This document shows, in pieces, positions 44,784 through 54,316 of a DNA stretch of 64,000 nt. The DNA comes from an uncultured Burkholderiales bacterium (lineage in GTDB: Bacteria; Pseudomonadota; Gammaproteobacteria; Burkholderiales; Burkholderiaceae_C). The translations under genes and the position numbers were made by a program. Location: contig CAMFGY010000008.1 in NCBI GenBank assembly GCA_945952065.1, forward strand, positions 124,001 to 188,000. The letters run 5' to 3'. Numbering within the stretch: the stretch's first letter is position 1; each line of letters begins with the position of its first letter. The notes below the pieces were generated by a model that searched no databases, was not told the DNA's origin, and was given only the letters and a program-made list of their open reading frames with translations.

Positions 44784-45446
44784 ATGACCCAAGACGAACT
44801 CAAAACCCTGGTTGGCCAAGCCGCTTTGCAATACGTGAAGCCCGGCAGCATTGTGGGTGTGGGCACCGGCTCCACCGTGGACAAGTTCATCGACGCCTTG
44901 GCGGCCAGCGGCATCAAGGTGGCGGGGGCGGTGTCGAGTTCGGTGCGCTCCACCGAGCGCATGAAGGCCCTGGGCATTCCGGTTTTGGAAGCATCTGAAG
45001 TGGAAGAGCTGGGTGTCTACATCGACGGTGCCGATGAGATCGACCACGCCGGCCACATGATCAAGGGTGGCGGGGCTGCGCTGACGCGCGAAAAGATCGT
45101 GGCCGATTTGGCTGAGCGCTTCATCTGCATTGCCGACGAGTCCAAGCTGGTCGACACCTTGGGCAAGTTCCCGCTGCCGGTGGAGGTGATTCCGATGGCG
45201 GCAGCGCAGATCGCGCGGGCCTTCGCGGCGCAGCGGGGCGTGGCGACCTTGCGCGCTGGGGTGGTGACCGACAACGGCTGCCAAATCCTCGACGTCACGG
45301 GCTTGCAGATTCGCGACCCGATGGCGTTTGAGCGCGAAGTGAACCAATGGCCGGGCGTGGTCACGGTGGGCGTGTTTGCCCGCAACCGCGCCCAGATTTG
45401 CTTGCTGGGCACCAAGGAAGGTGTGAAGACGCTCAAATTCCTCTGA
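44784..45446 (+). CDS. rpiA: Ribose-5-phosphate isomerase A
   Basis: 220 residues. RpiA motifs are [25 protein letters not shown] (catalytic Asp/Glu region), [14 protein letters not shown] and the C-terminal GTKEGVKTL. It interconverts ribose-5-phosphate and ribulose-5-phosphate. The ATG at 44784 starts just before the family's conserved N terminus. It converges on the chemotaxis receptor gene with 29 bp between stops. Confidence 0.96.
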   Translation: MTQDELKTLVGQAALQYVKPGSIVGVGTGSTVDKFIDALAASGIKVAGAVSSSVRSTERMKALGIPVLEASEVEELGVYIDGADEIDHAGHMIKGGGAALTREKIVADLAERFICIADESKLVDTLGKFPLPVEVIPMAAAQIARAFAAQRGVATLRAGVVTDNGCQILDVTGLQIRDPMAFEREVNQWPGVVTVGVFARNRAQICLLGTKEGVKTLKFL

Positions 45447-45462
45447 GCGTCTCCTGGGTCTG

Positions 45463-45490
45463 CGCTTGCGGCCAGTCAGCGCCGCAAGCG
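45463..45490. repeat. 10-bp inverted repeat between convergent rpiA and the chemotaxis gene
   Basis: CGCTTGCGGC (45463-45472) and GCCGCAAGCG (45481-45490) form a perfect stem with an 8-nt loop spanning the end of the receptor gene. There is no T-run on either side. It may act as a Rho-assisted, bidirectional transcription stop or 3'-end stabiliser. Confidence 0.45.
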
Positions 45491-47029
45491 GAACACGCCA
45501 ATGGCCTCGGACAGTCGCGAAGACTGATCCCGCAGGCTCTCCGCCGCGGCGGCGGACTCTTCCACCAAGGCGGCGTTTTGCTGAGTCATTTGGTCGAGTT
45601 GGGTCACGGCCACATTGACCTGCTGGATACCGTCGCTTTGCTCGCGGGCCGAGGCGCTGATCTCGCCGATGATGTCGGAGACGCGTTGTACGCTGCTGAC
45701 GATTTCGGTCATGGTGCTGCCCGCGTCTTGCACCAAGCGTGTGCCCGACTCCACCCGCTCGACGCTGGCGCCAATCAGGCTCTTGATTTCGCGAGCCGCC
45801 TCGGCGGAGCGTTGCGCCAGCGAACGCACTTCGGAGGCCACCACCGCAAAGCCGCGTCCCTGTTCACCGGCTCTTGCGGCTTCCACCGCCGCATTCAGTG
45901 CCAGGATATTGGTCTGAAAGGCGATGCCATCAATGGTGCCGATGATGTCGCTGATGCGCCGCGAACTGGCGCTGATTTCATCCATGGTGCTGACCACTTG
46001 GCCGACCACCGCACCGCCGCGCTGCGCCACTTCGGCGGCAGAGCTGGCCAGCTGATTGGCCGTCATGGCGGCGTCGGAGGTTTGCCGCACCGTGCCGGTG
46101 AGCTGCAGCATGGACGCCGCGGCCTGTTGCAGATTGGAGGCGGTTTGCTCGGTGCGCCCGGACAAATCATGGTTGCCCACGGCGATTTCGGCACTGGCGG
46201 TGCCAATGCTGTCGGTGGACCCGCGCACCTGGCTGATCAACTGCAGCAAGGCGTTCTGCATGGTGTGCAATGAACGCAGTAACTGACCGGTCTCGTCGCT
46301 GCCGCCTTGCGGAATCGGGTGGCTGAGGTCGAAGTGCGCGATGGCGTCGGCCACGCCAACGGCTTGACGCAGTGGCGCGGTGATGGAGCGAGTCAACCAA
46401 ACCGCAGCGGCCACGCCCAGCGCGATGGCGCTGAGTTCGAACAGAATCAGCCCGGTCTGGGCGGCTTGGTTGCTGGCCTCCACCCGTTTCACCGAGACAT
46501 CGAGCTCCTCACGCTGCTGTTTGACGATGGCTTGAATCGCGCTTTGGAAGCTGCTGGCCGCTGGCTGGAACTCTTGCTCGAAGAGGCTGCGGGCGCGCTC
46601 GGCGTCACCGGCCTTTTTGGCCACGGTGACCGCGTCGCGGGCGGCCAAATAGCGCTTGCGGGCGGCCGACAAAGCCTCAAAGGCCTCACGCTCGGCCTTG
46701 TCGACCAGCAGCTTTTCGAGGGTTTTTTGCAGCTCTCCGGCGGCCTGGGTGGATTCGGCGGCACTGGCGGCAAAGAACTCGGCCAGGCTGGGGTCGCTGC
46801 TGACGGCAATGGCGGTGGTGCGGTTCACGCCATTGGTGATGTTGCGATACCAGTCCGAGGCGGCGCGCTCGGTCACCAGGGTGTGCTCATACATCACACG
46901 GGTTTCTTGCGCCACGCCGCGCAAGCACCACAGGCCATACGCCGCGCCCACGAAAGAGATCAGCAGGACCACGCCAAGCACCCAGGACAGCCGTTGGCCG
47001 ATGCTGCGGCCAGAGAAAGAAGAAAACAT
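45476..47029 (-). CDS. Methyl-accepting chemotaxis protein
   Basis: 517 residues. TM1 (about 12-33), a periplasmic four-helix-bundle ligand domain (4HB_MCP type, about 35-190), TM2 (about 192-214), HAMP (about 215-265) and a coiled signalling domain. The signalling tip is intact: [56 protein letters not shown]. The C terminus (VFRLRR) lacks a CheR-tethering pentapeptide. The ligand is unknown. No chemotaxis kinase genes are nearby. Confidence 0.94.
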   Translation of the reverse strand: MFSSFSGRSIGQRLSWVLGVVLLISFVGAAYGLWCLRGVAQETRVMYEHTLVTERAASDWYRNITNGVNRTTAIAVSSDPSLAEFFAASAAESTQAAGELQKTLEKLLVDKAEREAFEALSAARKRYLAARDAVTVAKKAGDAERARSLFEQEFQPAASSFQSAIQAIVKQQREELDVSVKRVEASNQAAQTGLILFELSAIALGVAAAVWLTRSITAPLRQAVGVADAIAHFDLSHPIPQGGSDETGQLLRSLHTMQNALLQLISQVRGSTDSIGTASAEIAVGNHDLSGRTEQTASNLQQAAASMLQLTGTVRQTSDAAMTANQLASSAAEVAQRGGAVVGQVVSTMDEISASSRRISDIIGTIDGIAFQTNILALNAAVEAARAGEQGRGFAVVASEVRSLAQRSAEAAREIKSLIGASVERVESGTRLVQDAGSTMTEIVSSVQRVSDIIGEISASAREQSDGIQQVNVAVTQLDQMTQQNAALVEESAAAAESLRDQSSRLSEAIGVFRLRR

Positions 47030-47194
47030 GCAGGACTACCTTTCAGGGGAGGACGCGCCGCCTGCCCCCATGGGCCCAGCGCGTCCTTCTGGCTTGTCGG
47101 CGCCGCTGCAGCAAAGTTCAGCGCAGGTGTGCGAATGGCGAGTCGCTAGCGCTTCAGGTGCGTCCTGCGCCCGCAATGAAAGGGCTGGTGAGCG

Positions 47195-49153
47195 TCAAGG
47201 GGGGCTTGATGCAGCGCCATCGTGGCTTTGCCGATGCGCACGCACGGCGAAGCGCGCCGGGTCGATGGCGTCCAGCAGGCTGGCTTCCAAAGGGATGGGT
47301 GCGCCACTGACCTGCGCGGCCAGCACCTGCGCGCACAAGGCCGCCCAGCCGATGCCCCGCGAGCCCATGGCCATGCACAGGGCCAGACCCGCTTGGCGCG
47401 GCAAAAAACGGACTTGGTCTTGTCGCCCCCCATGCGCGCGGATGGGCAGGCCGCCGACCAGGGGCAGACGGTCTGGCGTGGCCAGGCGCCAACCGACGCG
47501 ACCCACCGGCTGGTCCTGCTGGTCCTGCTGGGGGTACTCGCAGGCTGGCTTGGGGCTCAGATGGGCCAATTCGGCCCACTGCGCCAGATTGGCAGCATGA
47601 TCGCTGGCGCGCAGCGTGGCGTCGCTGTCGCCGATGTGATGCGTCGCGCCGCACCACAGGCCTTGATCGGTGTCCGCGATGGCATAGCCCAGCCCGGCCA
47701 CCGGCATGCGCGGACGAATGGCGCTGTGGGCCAGATGGCTGATCTGGCCGCGCTGCTGGATCAGCAGCGCGGCCAAGTCCGGGGCCAGATCTTGCAGCAA
47801 GTGCAGGGCCTCATGCCCGCCCGCCAACACCAGCAGTGGTGCTTGGGCCAAGCATCGGCCCTCAGCATCCTGCGCTTGCCATAGCCCATCGATCCATTGC
47901 AGATGGGCCACGTCTGCACCGAACCGAGTTTTGGCCCCCGAATGGCGCAGCAGCGCGGCCACAAAGTCGGCGGGCGGGAGGGCGCCGCCGCCGGGGTACA
48001 GCCAGGCGGGGTATTGCAGCTCAAGGCCGCTGAGCGCGCGGGCTTGGTCTTGTGTGAGGGCCTGCACATAGTCGCTGGGCAGGCCGAGCCGGTCGAGCTG
48101 GCTTTGCATGGCGGCGTGATCCAGCCGGGTTTCCAGGCGCAGCAGGCCTTGTTGCAGCCAAGGCAGCTCGGGCCCGAGCGCTTGGAGCAGGCGTTCGGTG
48201 GCCAGCGCGGCGGCGCGATTGAAGCGGGCATGCACGCCGTCATCGGGGTTGAGCGTGCCGTGGAAGAGTCCGCCGGGGTTGCCCGAACTGGCTTGCGCAG
48301 GCCCATCGCGACGGTCCAAGACTGTGCTTTGAATGCCCTGCTGGGCCAGCGCCCAGGCGCAGGCCGCCCCGGCCAATCCGGCGCCAATGATCACGGCTTC
48401 TTGTGTGCCAGTCGGCGCCAGCGGCACGCGCCCGGCGGGTTTGGGCATTTGATGATGTGGCGCATAACGGGCCACACACATGCCCCCTTTGTTGGCAAAG
48501 CCGCGCTGGCGTTGAACGTTGAAACCGGCGGCGCCCAGGCCTTCGCGCACATCAGGGGCCACGCTCCATGAGGCGGCCGTGGCGTCCGGCGCGGCCAGCC
48601 GGGGCAGGGCTTTGAGCAGATAGCGGTCCCACATCTCGGGGTTCTGGCGCGGGTTGAAGCCGTCCAGATAGAAGGCGTCGACCTCGGCCACCAATTCGCG
48701 CAGCCAGTGGCGCGCATCGCCCAGGCAGAGCAGCAACTGCAACTGCCCTTGGGCAAAGCTCAGCCGATGCAGATTGGCGGTGAGCGGCGGCCAGGCTTGC
48801 AGCAACTGCTGAGCCAGCTCGGGCAAGGGCGACTGGCGATGCGCGTGCGCCAGATCTTCCAGGCGCAGCGGGTGTTTTTCAATGCTGATGAAAACCAGCT
48901 GAGCACAGCGCTCAGGGTCTTGAGCCCAGGCCTCCCAGGTGGCTAAAAAGTTATTGCCCAGACCAAAGCCGGTTTCCAGGATCACAAAGCGTGGCCGCGA
49001 CCTCCAGCGGCCCGGCAGCTGATTCGCGCCCAGGAAGACATGCCGGGCTTGTGCCAAGGCGCCGGCGCGGCTGTGATAAACGTCGCCAAAAGCGGGAGCG
49101 AAAGGGGCGGCGGGGTCGCTGAAATCGACAACGGCGGGGGAAATGGCGGGCAT
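47195..49153 (-). CDS. mnmC: Bifunctional tRNA (mnm5s2U34) methyltransferase / FAD-dependent cmnm5s2U oxidoreductase
   Basis: 652 residues, close to the 668 of E. coli. The N-terminal methyltransferase has ETGFGLGNNF (59-68), FYLDGFNPRQNPEMWD and the C-terminal FANKGGMCVARY. The FAD domain starts near residue 252 with VIIGAGLAGAACAW (GxGxxG 257-262) and has SSGNPGGLFHG and GSRGIGWAA. It completes the mnm5s2U34 modification of tRNAs. The ATG at 49153 is chosen because the family N terminus (VVDFSDPAAPFAPAFGDVYHS) follows it. It lies 14 bp after the MgtC-like gene on the same strand. Confidence 0.95.
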   Translation of the reverse strand: MPAISPAVVDFSDPAAPFAPAFGDVYHSRAGALAQARHVFLGANQLPGRWRSRPRFVILETGFGLGNNFLATWEAWAQDPERCAQLVFISIEKHPLRLEDLAHAHRQSPLPELAQQLLQAWPPLTANLHRLSFAQGQLQLLLCLGDARHWLRELVAEVDAFYLDGFNPRQNPEMWDRYLLKALPRLAAPDATAASWSVAPDVREGLGAAGFNVQRQRGFANKGGMCVARYAPHHQMPKPAGRVPLAPTGTQEAVIIGAGLAGAACAWALAQQGIQSTVLDRRDGPAQASSGNPGGLFHGTLNPDDGVHARFNRAAALATERLLQALGPELPWLQQGLLRLETRLDHAAMQSQLDRLGLPSDYVQALTQDQARALSGLELQYPAWLYPGGGALPPADFVAALLRHSGAKTRFGADVAHLQWIDGLWQAQDAEGRCLAQAPLLVLAGGHEALHLLQDLAPDLAALLIQQRGQISHLAHSAIRPRMPVAGLGYAIADTDQGLWCGATHHIGDSDATLRASDHAANLAQWAELAHLSPKPACEYPQQDQQDQPVGRVGWRLATPDRLPLVGGLPIRAHGGRQDQVRFLPRQAGLALCMAMGSRGIGWAALCAQVLAAQVSGAPIPLEASLLDAIDPARFAVRAHRQSHDGAASSPP

Positions 49154-49167
49154 TTTTTCATGCAGGC

Positions 49168-50502
49168 TCAAGCGAGGGCCGGCAGTATGACCCAGAGCAT
49201 GGCGGCCGCCAGCGCCAGCGATGAAAAAAGCACGCCGGCCACCATGAGGGCAAAGCGTCGCCCGCCGCTGAGCCAAGCGGTGACGCTGCGGGTCAGGCTG
49301 TTGCTGGCAATGGCGGCCAGCACGCCACGGCACATCAAGTCGGCATCGATCTGCCCGGCGTGCGCCAAGCCCGCCAGCGAAGCCACCGGCGAGTGGGCAT
49401 CGGCCAGGCCAGCCAGGGTGACCGCGGCAAACAGCCCTGAACTGCCAAAGCGGCTTTCGGCCCAGCTGACCAGCACCGCCACAGCGCTCAGCAAGAGGGC
49501 AATGAAGGCCGCTTCTTTCAGGCGCAGCGGGCCGCCGCTTTGCGAGTGTGAGCCGCGTGCCGGCGCCGCGCTGGGCGGGTTTTGGGGCTTCGCTGCCAGT
49601 TCGGCGCTGCGCTGGGCGCGCAGCGCCAAGCTGATGCCGGCACCACCTGCGACCAAAATGCCGGCCCCAGCCAGTGGCAGAAACCGCAGCGCCGCTTCCG
49701 GCGCCAGGGCCAGCAGCATCAAGGAGGCCTGCAACCAGGTGGCCGCCGTGGACATGATGGCGCCTGAGGTGCAGGCCATCAGCAAGCCGGGCTCGGCCTT
49801 GGCTCTTTGGCCCATGGTGGCGATGGTGGCGGTGCTGGAGACCAGTCCGGACATCAGGCCCGACAAAGCCAAGCCTTTTTGCGCGCCGAGCAAGCGCAGC
49901 GCCACATAACCGAAAGCCTGCAGACCCAGCAGCAGCAAGAGCAGGCCCATCAGGGAATGGGCCTTCATGCCCGCCAGCCAGGGCAGGGGTTCGGTGGGCA
50001 TGATGGGCAGCACCACCAGGGCCAGCGCGGCCAGCAGCAGGCCGTCGTGCAACTCTTGTTCTTTCAACCAGCGGGTGGCAAAACGGTGCAGCCCGGTGCG
50101 CGCGCTCAGCAAGGCCGTCAATGTGACCGCCGCCGGCGCGCCCAGCATGGGCGCTTGCACGCACAGCACGCCAATCAAATAGGTGGCCAGCAAGGCCATC
50201 TCGGTGGTCAGCCCGGGGTCGTGCTCGCTGCTGCGAAAGTAAGCCATCGCCGCCAGCACGGTGATGGCCAGGGCGCCCACCGCCACCAAACCGGGAACCT
50301 CCAGGCCATAGGCCAGGGCGCCCGCCAAGGCGGCAATGGTGAAGGTGCGCAGGCCCGCCGGTTCGGCGTGGCGGCCGCCATCATGGCCGCGGCCCTTGTG
50401 CCGCTCACGCTCCAGGCCGATCAACAAGCCGCTGCCCAGCGCGGCCAACAAGCCCATGGCCAGTGCGGCGTAGCCGCCAAACGCTTGTTCCAATAAGTTC
50501 AC
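49168..50502 (-). CDS. MgtC/SapB-type membrane protein with DUF4010 region
   Basis: 444 residues. The MgtC/SapB N-terminal helices have GSGLLIGLERERHK and GLRTFTIAALAGALAYGL. A DUF4010-type multi-helix part follows, ending AAMLWVILPALA. Such proteins are linked to magnesium or phosphate homeostasis, but those roles are not established for this subgroup. The start is GTG at 50502, overlapping the upstream nuclease stop (GTGA). Confidence 0.87.
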   Translation of the reverse strand: MNLLEQAFGGYAALAMGLLAALGSGLLIGLERERHKGRGHDGGRHAEPAGLRTFTIAALAGALAYGLEVPGLVAVGALAITVLAAMAYFRSSEHDPGLTTEMALLATYLIGVLCVQAPMLGAPAAVTLTALLSARTGLHRFATRWLKEQELHDGLLLAALALVVLPIMPTEPLPWLAGMKAHSLMGLLLLLLGLQAFGYVALRLLGAQKGLALSGLMSGLVSSTATIATMGQRAKAEPGLLMACTSGAIMSTAATWLQASLMLLALAPEAALRFLPLAGAGILVAGGAGISLALRAQRSAELAAKPQNPPSAAPARGSHSQSGGPLRLKEAAFIALLLSAVAVLVSWAESRFGSSGLFAAVTLAGLADAHSPVASLAGLAHAGQIDADLMCRGVLAAIASNSLTRSVTAWLSGGRRFALMVAGVLFSSLALAAAMLWVILPALA

Positions 50503-51896
50503 AACGCGACCGTCTCTCCATGCTGGGGTGCTCGCACCCGCCAGCCCAACTCGTCTTGGATGCGGGTGCGCAGCGCATCACTGGCAGCGGGATCACCGTG
50601 CACCACAAAGGTTTGTGCGGGGGGAGCTTGAAAGTGGCGCAGCCAAGCCATCAGCTCGTCGGCATCGGCGTGGCCAGACAAACCTTCCAAATGGCTGACT
50701 TCGGCATTGACGCTCAGGTAGTGGCCGTGCAGCTTGATTTCGCGCGCGCCTTCGACCAGCTTGGCGCCTCGTGTGCCGCTGACCTGGAAGCCAGGGAAGG
50801 CAATGTGATGGCGTGCTTGCGGGGCCATGGATTCCAGGTAGTTCAAGACCCGGCCGCCAGTGGCCATGCCGCTGGCCGAGATGATGATGGAGGATTTGGT
50901 GCGAGGCCCGGCAAAGCTCTTGGCCATGGCTTGCGAGAGCGCAGGCTTGGTGATGAATTGCACCCCATCGCAAAGATTGGCGGCTGCCGCACCGCTGATG
51001 CGCAACAACTTTTTGTGTTTGATGGTCAGTTGGGTGGCCAAATCCGCCATCGGGCTGTCCAGATAAATCGGAACGTCGGCATCCAGTTGCCCGCTGGCGC
51101 GCAGCCCTTGCAGCAGGTGCAAGAGCGCCTGGGCGCGGCCGACCGCAAAACTCGGCAACAGCACCGAGCCGCCGCGCCTGAAGGTGTTGCGAATGATTTG
51201 TGCCAAGCGGGCCGACACATCTTCGGGCGCATGCAAGCGGTCACCGTAGGTGGACTCAATCAGCAAAACATCGGCATGTGCAATGGCTTGTGGCGGTGGC
51301 ATCAAGGGGTCATGGCTGCGCCCGAGATCGCCCGAGAACACCAGGGTGCGCCCCTGGGATTCGATGGCAATGGCGCTGGCCCCCAGCAGATGGCCGACGG
51401 GCGTGAAGCGGATGGCATTGCTGCCCAGTTGCAGTCGGCCATCGCGGGGGATACCAACAAAATGCGCCAGGGCCTTCTTGGCATCGGCCACGGTGTAAAG
51501 CGGCAAGGCGGTGGCGTGTTTGGAACTGCCGTAGCGATTGGCACGGCGGGCGTCTTCTTCTTGCAGCTTGGCGCTGTCTAGCAGCAGTACCTCGCACAAA
51601 TCGTGGGTCGCGCCGGTCGAGAAAATCTGCCCTTTGAAGCCTTGTTGAATCAGTGCAGGGATGTAGCCGCTGTGGTCCAAATGGGCGTGGGAGAGCAAGA
51701 CGGCGTCCAAGCTGGAGGCGTCCACGCCGAGCCCGCTCCAGTTGCGTTCACGCAGCGTTTTGTAGCCTTGGAACAGACCGCAGTCGAGCAAGAGTCGCTG
51801 CAGTTGTGGCTGGCCTTTTTTGCTTTGCGTGGGCAATTCCAGCAAATGGCGCGAGCCGGTCACGCAATCGGCAGCGCCGAGAAAAGTCAGCTTCAT
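50499..51896 (-). CDS. Beta-CASP metallo-beta-lactamase nuclease (RNA 3'-end processing factor-like)
   Basis: 465 residues. The metallo-beta-lactamase core has LSHAHLDHSGYIP, GHLLGASAIAI, VFSGDLGR and SGHADADELMAWL. The beta-CASP cap has IYLDSPMA and SSIIISASGMATGGRVLNYL. The ending FVVHGDP matches the YSH1/Epr-like bacterial group of predicted RNases. It probably cuts RNA endo- or exonucleolytically, and activity here is untested. ATG overlaps the upstream oxidoreductase stop by 4 bp and the MgtC-like gene overlaps its own stop. Confidence 0.9.
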   Translation of the reverse strand: MKLTFLGAADCVTGSRHLLELPTQSKKGQPQLQRLLLDCGLFQGYKTLRERNWSGLGVDASSLDAVLLSHAHLDHSGYIPALIQQGFKGQIFSTGATHDLCEVLLLDSAKLQEEDARRANRYGSSKHATALPLYTVADAKKALAHFVGIPRDGRLQLGSNAIRFTPVGHLLGASAIAIESQGRTLVFSGDLGRSHDPLMPPPQAIAHADVLLIESTYGDRLHAPEDVSARLAQIIRNTFRRGGSVLLPSFAVGRAQALLHLLQGLRASGQLDADVPIYLDSPMADLATQLTIKHKKLLRISGAAAANLCDGVQFITKPALSQAMAKSFAGPRTKSSIIISASGMATGGRVLNYLESMAPQARHHIAFPGFQVSGTRGAKLVEGAREIKLHGHYLSVNAEVSHLEGLSGHADADELMAWLRHFQAPPAQTFVVHGDPAASDALRTRIQDELGWRVRAPQHGETVAL

Positions 51897-52585
51897 CGCA
51901 GGGCTCCCAGGGTTTGCAATTGCTGCGATTCAAGCACCTGCACCGCCGGCCCGGCTTGACCTAGGGCAAGACAGAGTGCGCGAGCGACCACGCTGGCTTC
52001 GATGGGTCGCCAAGCCAAGGGAATCAGTGGCAACAAGGGGCGGCTCAGTGCCAGCGCCCAGCGTTCGCCGGGCCGGTCCGGCTGGCCCAGGGCCGCGCGC
52101 TCGCCGGCCGCCGCGCGCAAGAGTGAAGGGCGCGCAATCACCAGGCGTTCAAATTGCAAGGCCATCAGGGCCGCCTCCATCTCGCCTTTGACCTGGTTGT
52201 AAAAGACCTTGGAGCCGGCGTCCGCCCCCAGCGCCGAGACCACCGCGCAGCGTTTTGCACCGGCATGCTTGGCGGCCTGCGCCACATGCAGCACGGCCTG
52301 GAAGTCCACCGCCCGAAAGGCCTCGGCCGAGCCCGCCTGCGCCTTGGTACTGCCCAGGCTGATGATCACGGCCTCGGGTGTGGGCAACGGGGCGCCGCCC
52401 AAGTCAGAACGCGAGAAGTCGACCGAATGCGCCTGGACGCGCGGCCCCTGGCTCAGGATTTGAATGGGCCGACGCAGGAGCAAGTCCACCTGGGCGTTTG
52501 GGTCCTCCAACAAGCACTGCAAGAGTGCGCGCCCCACCAGTCCATTGGCGCCCGCCAGCCAAAATTTCTTGAGCCGCACGCTCAT
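51893..52585 (-). CDS. NAD(P)-binding Rossmann-fold protein (atypical SDR)
   Basis: 230 residues. The nucleotide site is WLAGANGLVGRALLQ (GxxGxxG near residue 10), with DFQAVLHVAQAAKHAGAKR and VVSALGADAGSKVFYNQVKGEME, the KxxxE-type pattern of the HTATIP2/YwnB-like NAD(P)H-binding group. Substrate unknown. ATGA overlaps with the beta-helix gene upstream and with the nuclease gene downstream, so it is in the middle of a coupled operon. An in-frame extension to 52738 is not protein-like and is rejected. Confidence 0.87.
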   Translation of the reverse strand: MSVRLKKFWLAGANGLVGRALLQCLLEDPNAQVDLLLRRPIQILSQGPRVQAHSVDFSRSDLGGAPLPTPEAVIISLGSTKAQAGSAEAFRAVDFQAVLHVAQAAKHAGAKRCAVVSALGADAGSKVFYNQVKGEMEAALMALQFERLVIARPSLLRAAAGERAALGQPDRPGERWALALSRPLLPLIPLAWRPIEASVVARALCLALGQAGPAVQVLESQQLQTLGALR

Positions 52586-54099
52586 GGTTGCACCGTCTTG
52601 GCGTCCCACACCTTGGGTAAACACGCAGACGGCGACGCCGCCAAAGCGCCCACTTGGCTGCTGTCTTTGCGCGCTGTGCCGCAGAAGTCTTCTTTGATCC
52701 AAGGCATGGAGGGCACGGCTTCCAGAGTGCGGCGCCAAGCCAGTCGCAGCGTGTCTGCGTCTTCCAGCACCGCGCTCAGGTCGAGCACCTCGTTCATGCT
52801 GGTTTTGGCTTGCGCACCATCGCGCTCCCGGATGCGGCCATCGAGCAAATTGCCATAGACCGTGGCACTGGCGTTGGCCCCTCGGATGTCGATGCCCGCT
52901 GTGTTGATCAAGGTGTTGTGGGCCAAAAGCAAAGACGCCGACCGGTTCACATCAATCCCAAAGTCGTTGCAGTGCGCCAGCACATTGTTGGCTGCGACAG
53001 CCGCGCGCTGTTCGAACTCGCATTGCTGATCGCGGCAGAAGCGGCGATCGGTGCTGGAGCCGCCGAAAGAAATGCCGGTGCGAATCCCCGCTTGGTTGAT
53101 TTGCTGGGGTGTGCACACCAAAAGATTGCGTTCGATGCGGGTGCCATGGCCGGCACCCCGCACCAGCATGCCGAAGGAAGACTGCGCGCCTGCGCGCTTG
53201 ACGAAGTGACTGAGATGGTTGTCCAGCAATCGCCATTTGCTGGCCCCAATGATGTTGATGGGGGCGACCACCGCCTCGGTGTCGCGGGCGCGGCTGTTGC
53301 TGAAGGTGTTGAACTGCAGCAAGCCCTCATCGGGCCATTGGTCGGCATCACCATTGACCTGTAAATGGGTGTTGAAATCTTCCATCCAGTTGTTGCGAAT
53401 GACCGTGCTGCGCGCGCCGCCTTGCACCAAGAAAGCGTGTTTGCAGTCGCTTTGTACCGGGCAATTGCCGCGCAGTTGAAGGTTTTCAAAGACCCAGAAC
53501 GGGTGCTCGACCTGGAACACCTCGGCCACGGTCGATTCCAAGCGCACTTGGCCAATCTGCCGTGCTTTCACGGTGATGGGCAAGCCTTGCTGACCGGCGC
53601 GGGCAGTGCCCAGTGTTTCCGTGATGCGGTAGCGACCCGGGGCCAGCACAATGGTTTGACCAGGCTGGGCGCCACGCATCGCGCGGGCCAGCTCGGCCGG
53701 ATTGCTGACACGCAACTCAGCCCAGCTGCTGTCGGCCGAAGCGGCGCCGGGCGTGGGCTCCAAAGCGATGGGCGTGCCTTTGCTGTCATAGCTTTGCGCG
53801 GGCAGCGGCTGAGGCTGCTGCCCTTTGCCCAATGGCGGCAGTTTGCCGTTTGTTGCCGGTTGGCGTTGGACTTGGGTCTCTGCATAAGCCAGTGCGGGCA
53901 GCAGCATGGGCTCCAAGATCTGATGCCCAATCAGTCGAATCCTGGCGTAACGAATCAATTCACCGGGGGTGCGTTGATTGAAGTCGCTGCCTAGCTTGCT
54001 GGCATCAAACTGGCGCAGCAGCAAGACCACGAGGGTGATGAGGGCCGCGCCGGCGAGCAAGAGCGCGAACAAGAAGAAGCGGCGAACAGTGAGACGCAT
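52582..54099 (-). CDS. Membrane-anchored right-handed beta-helix protein
   Basis: 505 residues. One N-terminal membrane helix (about 8-30, FFLFALLLAGAALITLVVLLL) places the rest in the periplasm or at the cell surface. After a Pro/Gln-rich linker (about 85-130) comes PGQTIVLAPGRYRI and then repeating parallel beta-helix rungs (FENLQLRGN, STVIRNNWMEDF, ASKWRLLDNHLSHF, TRIERNLLV), as in pectate-lyase-like PbH1 proteins. Two cysteine pairs are spaced CPVQSDC and CRDQQC. Polysaccharide cleavage is possible; no catalytic residues can be picked with confidence. It is the first gene of an overlapping operon. A terminator of rhlE lies 98 bp upstream of its start. Confidence 0.82.
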   Translation of the reverse strand: MRLTVRRFFLFALLLAGAALITLVVLLLRQFDASKLGSDFNQRTPGELIRYARIRLIGHQILEPMLLPALAYAETQVQRQPATNGKLPPLGKGQQPQPLPAQSYDSKGTPIALEPTPGAASADSSWAELRVSNPAELARAMRGAQPGQTIVLAPGRYRITETLGTARAGQQGLPITVKARQIGQVRLESTVAEVFQVEHPFWVFENLQLRGNCPVQSDCKHAFLVQGGARSTVIRNNWMEDFNTHLQVNGDADQWPDEGLLQFNTFSNSRARDTEAVVAPINIIGASKWRLLDNHLSHFVKRAGAQSSFGMLVRGAGHGTRIERNLLVCTPQQINQAGIRTGISFGGSSTDRRFCRDQQCEFEQRAAVAANNVLAHCNDFGIDVNRSASLLLAHNTLINTAGIDIRGANASATVYGNLLDGRIRERDGAQAKTSMNEVLDLSAVLEDADTLRLAWRRTLEAVPSMPWIKEDFCGTARKDSSQVGALAASPSACLPKVWDAKTVQP

Positions 54100-54196
54100 G
54101 GTGAGTTTCTGCAGCAAGCCAGGGGCCACGGGAAAGAACGGCAAGCCACAGCGCCAAGCTGTTGCTCGCTGACCGGCCGAGTATGCGTGCGGAAAC

Positions 54197-54227
54197 AAAA
54201 AAGCCCAACCGGGTTTTGGCTGGGCTT
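54197..54227 (-). terminator. Rho-independent terminator of rhlE
   Basis: On the minus strand a stem AAGCCCAGCC / GGTTGGGCTT (one G-T wobble, loop of about 7) runs into a T-run (A 54197-54202 on the plus strand). It begins 90 bp after the rhlE stop and separates rhlE from the beta-helix gene. Confidence 0.87.
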
Positions 54228-54316
54228 GAACTCAAAAGTAGGGGGCAGCTAGTGCAAACAAGCGCTTCCATGCGGCGGGGTCAGGTCTTGCCTTGGTCGC
54301 CCCGCCCGGCTGGCTT

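Noticed and set aside
49154-50164. The mnmC frame stays open about 1 kb upstream of the chosen start (989 codons in all).
   Set aside because: The upstream part is antisense-phase overlap with the MgtC-like gene on the same strand in another frame and has Arg/Ala/Gly-rich, non-protein-like composition. The MnmC family N terminus begins at 49153.
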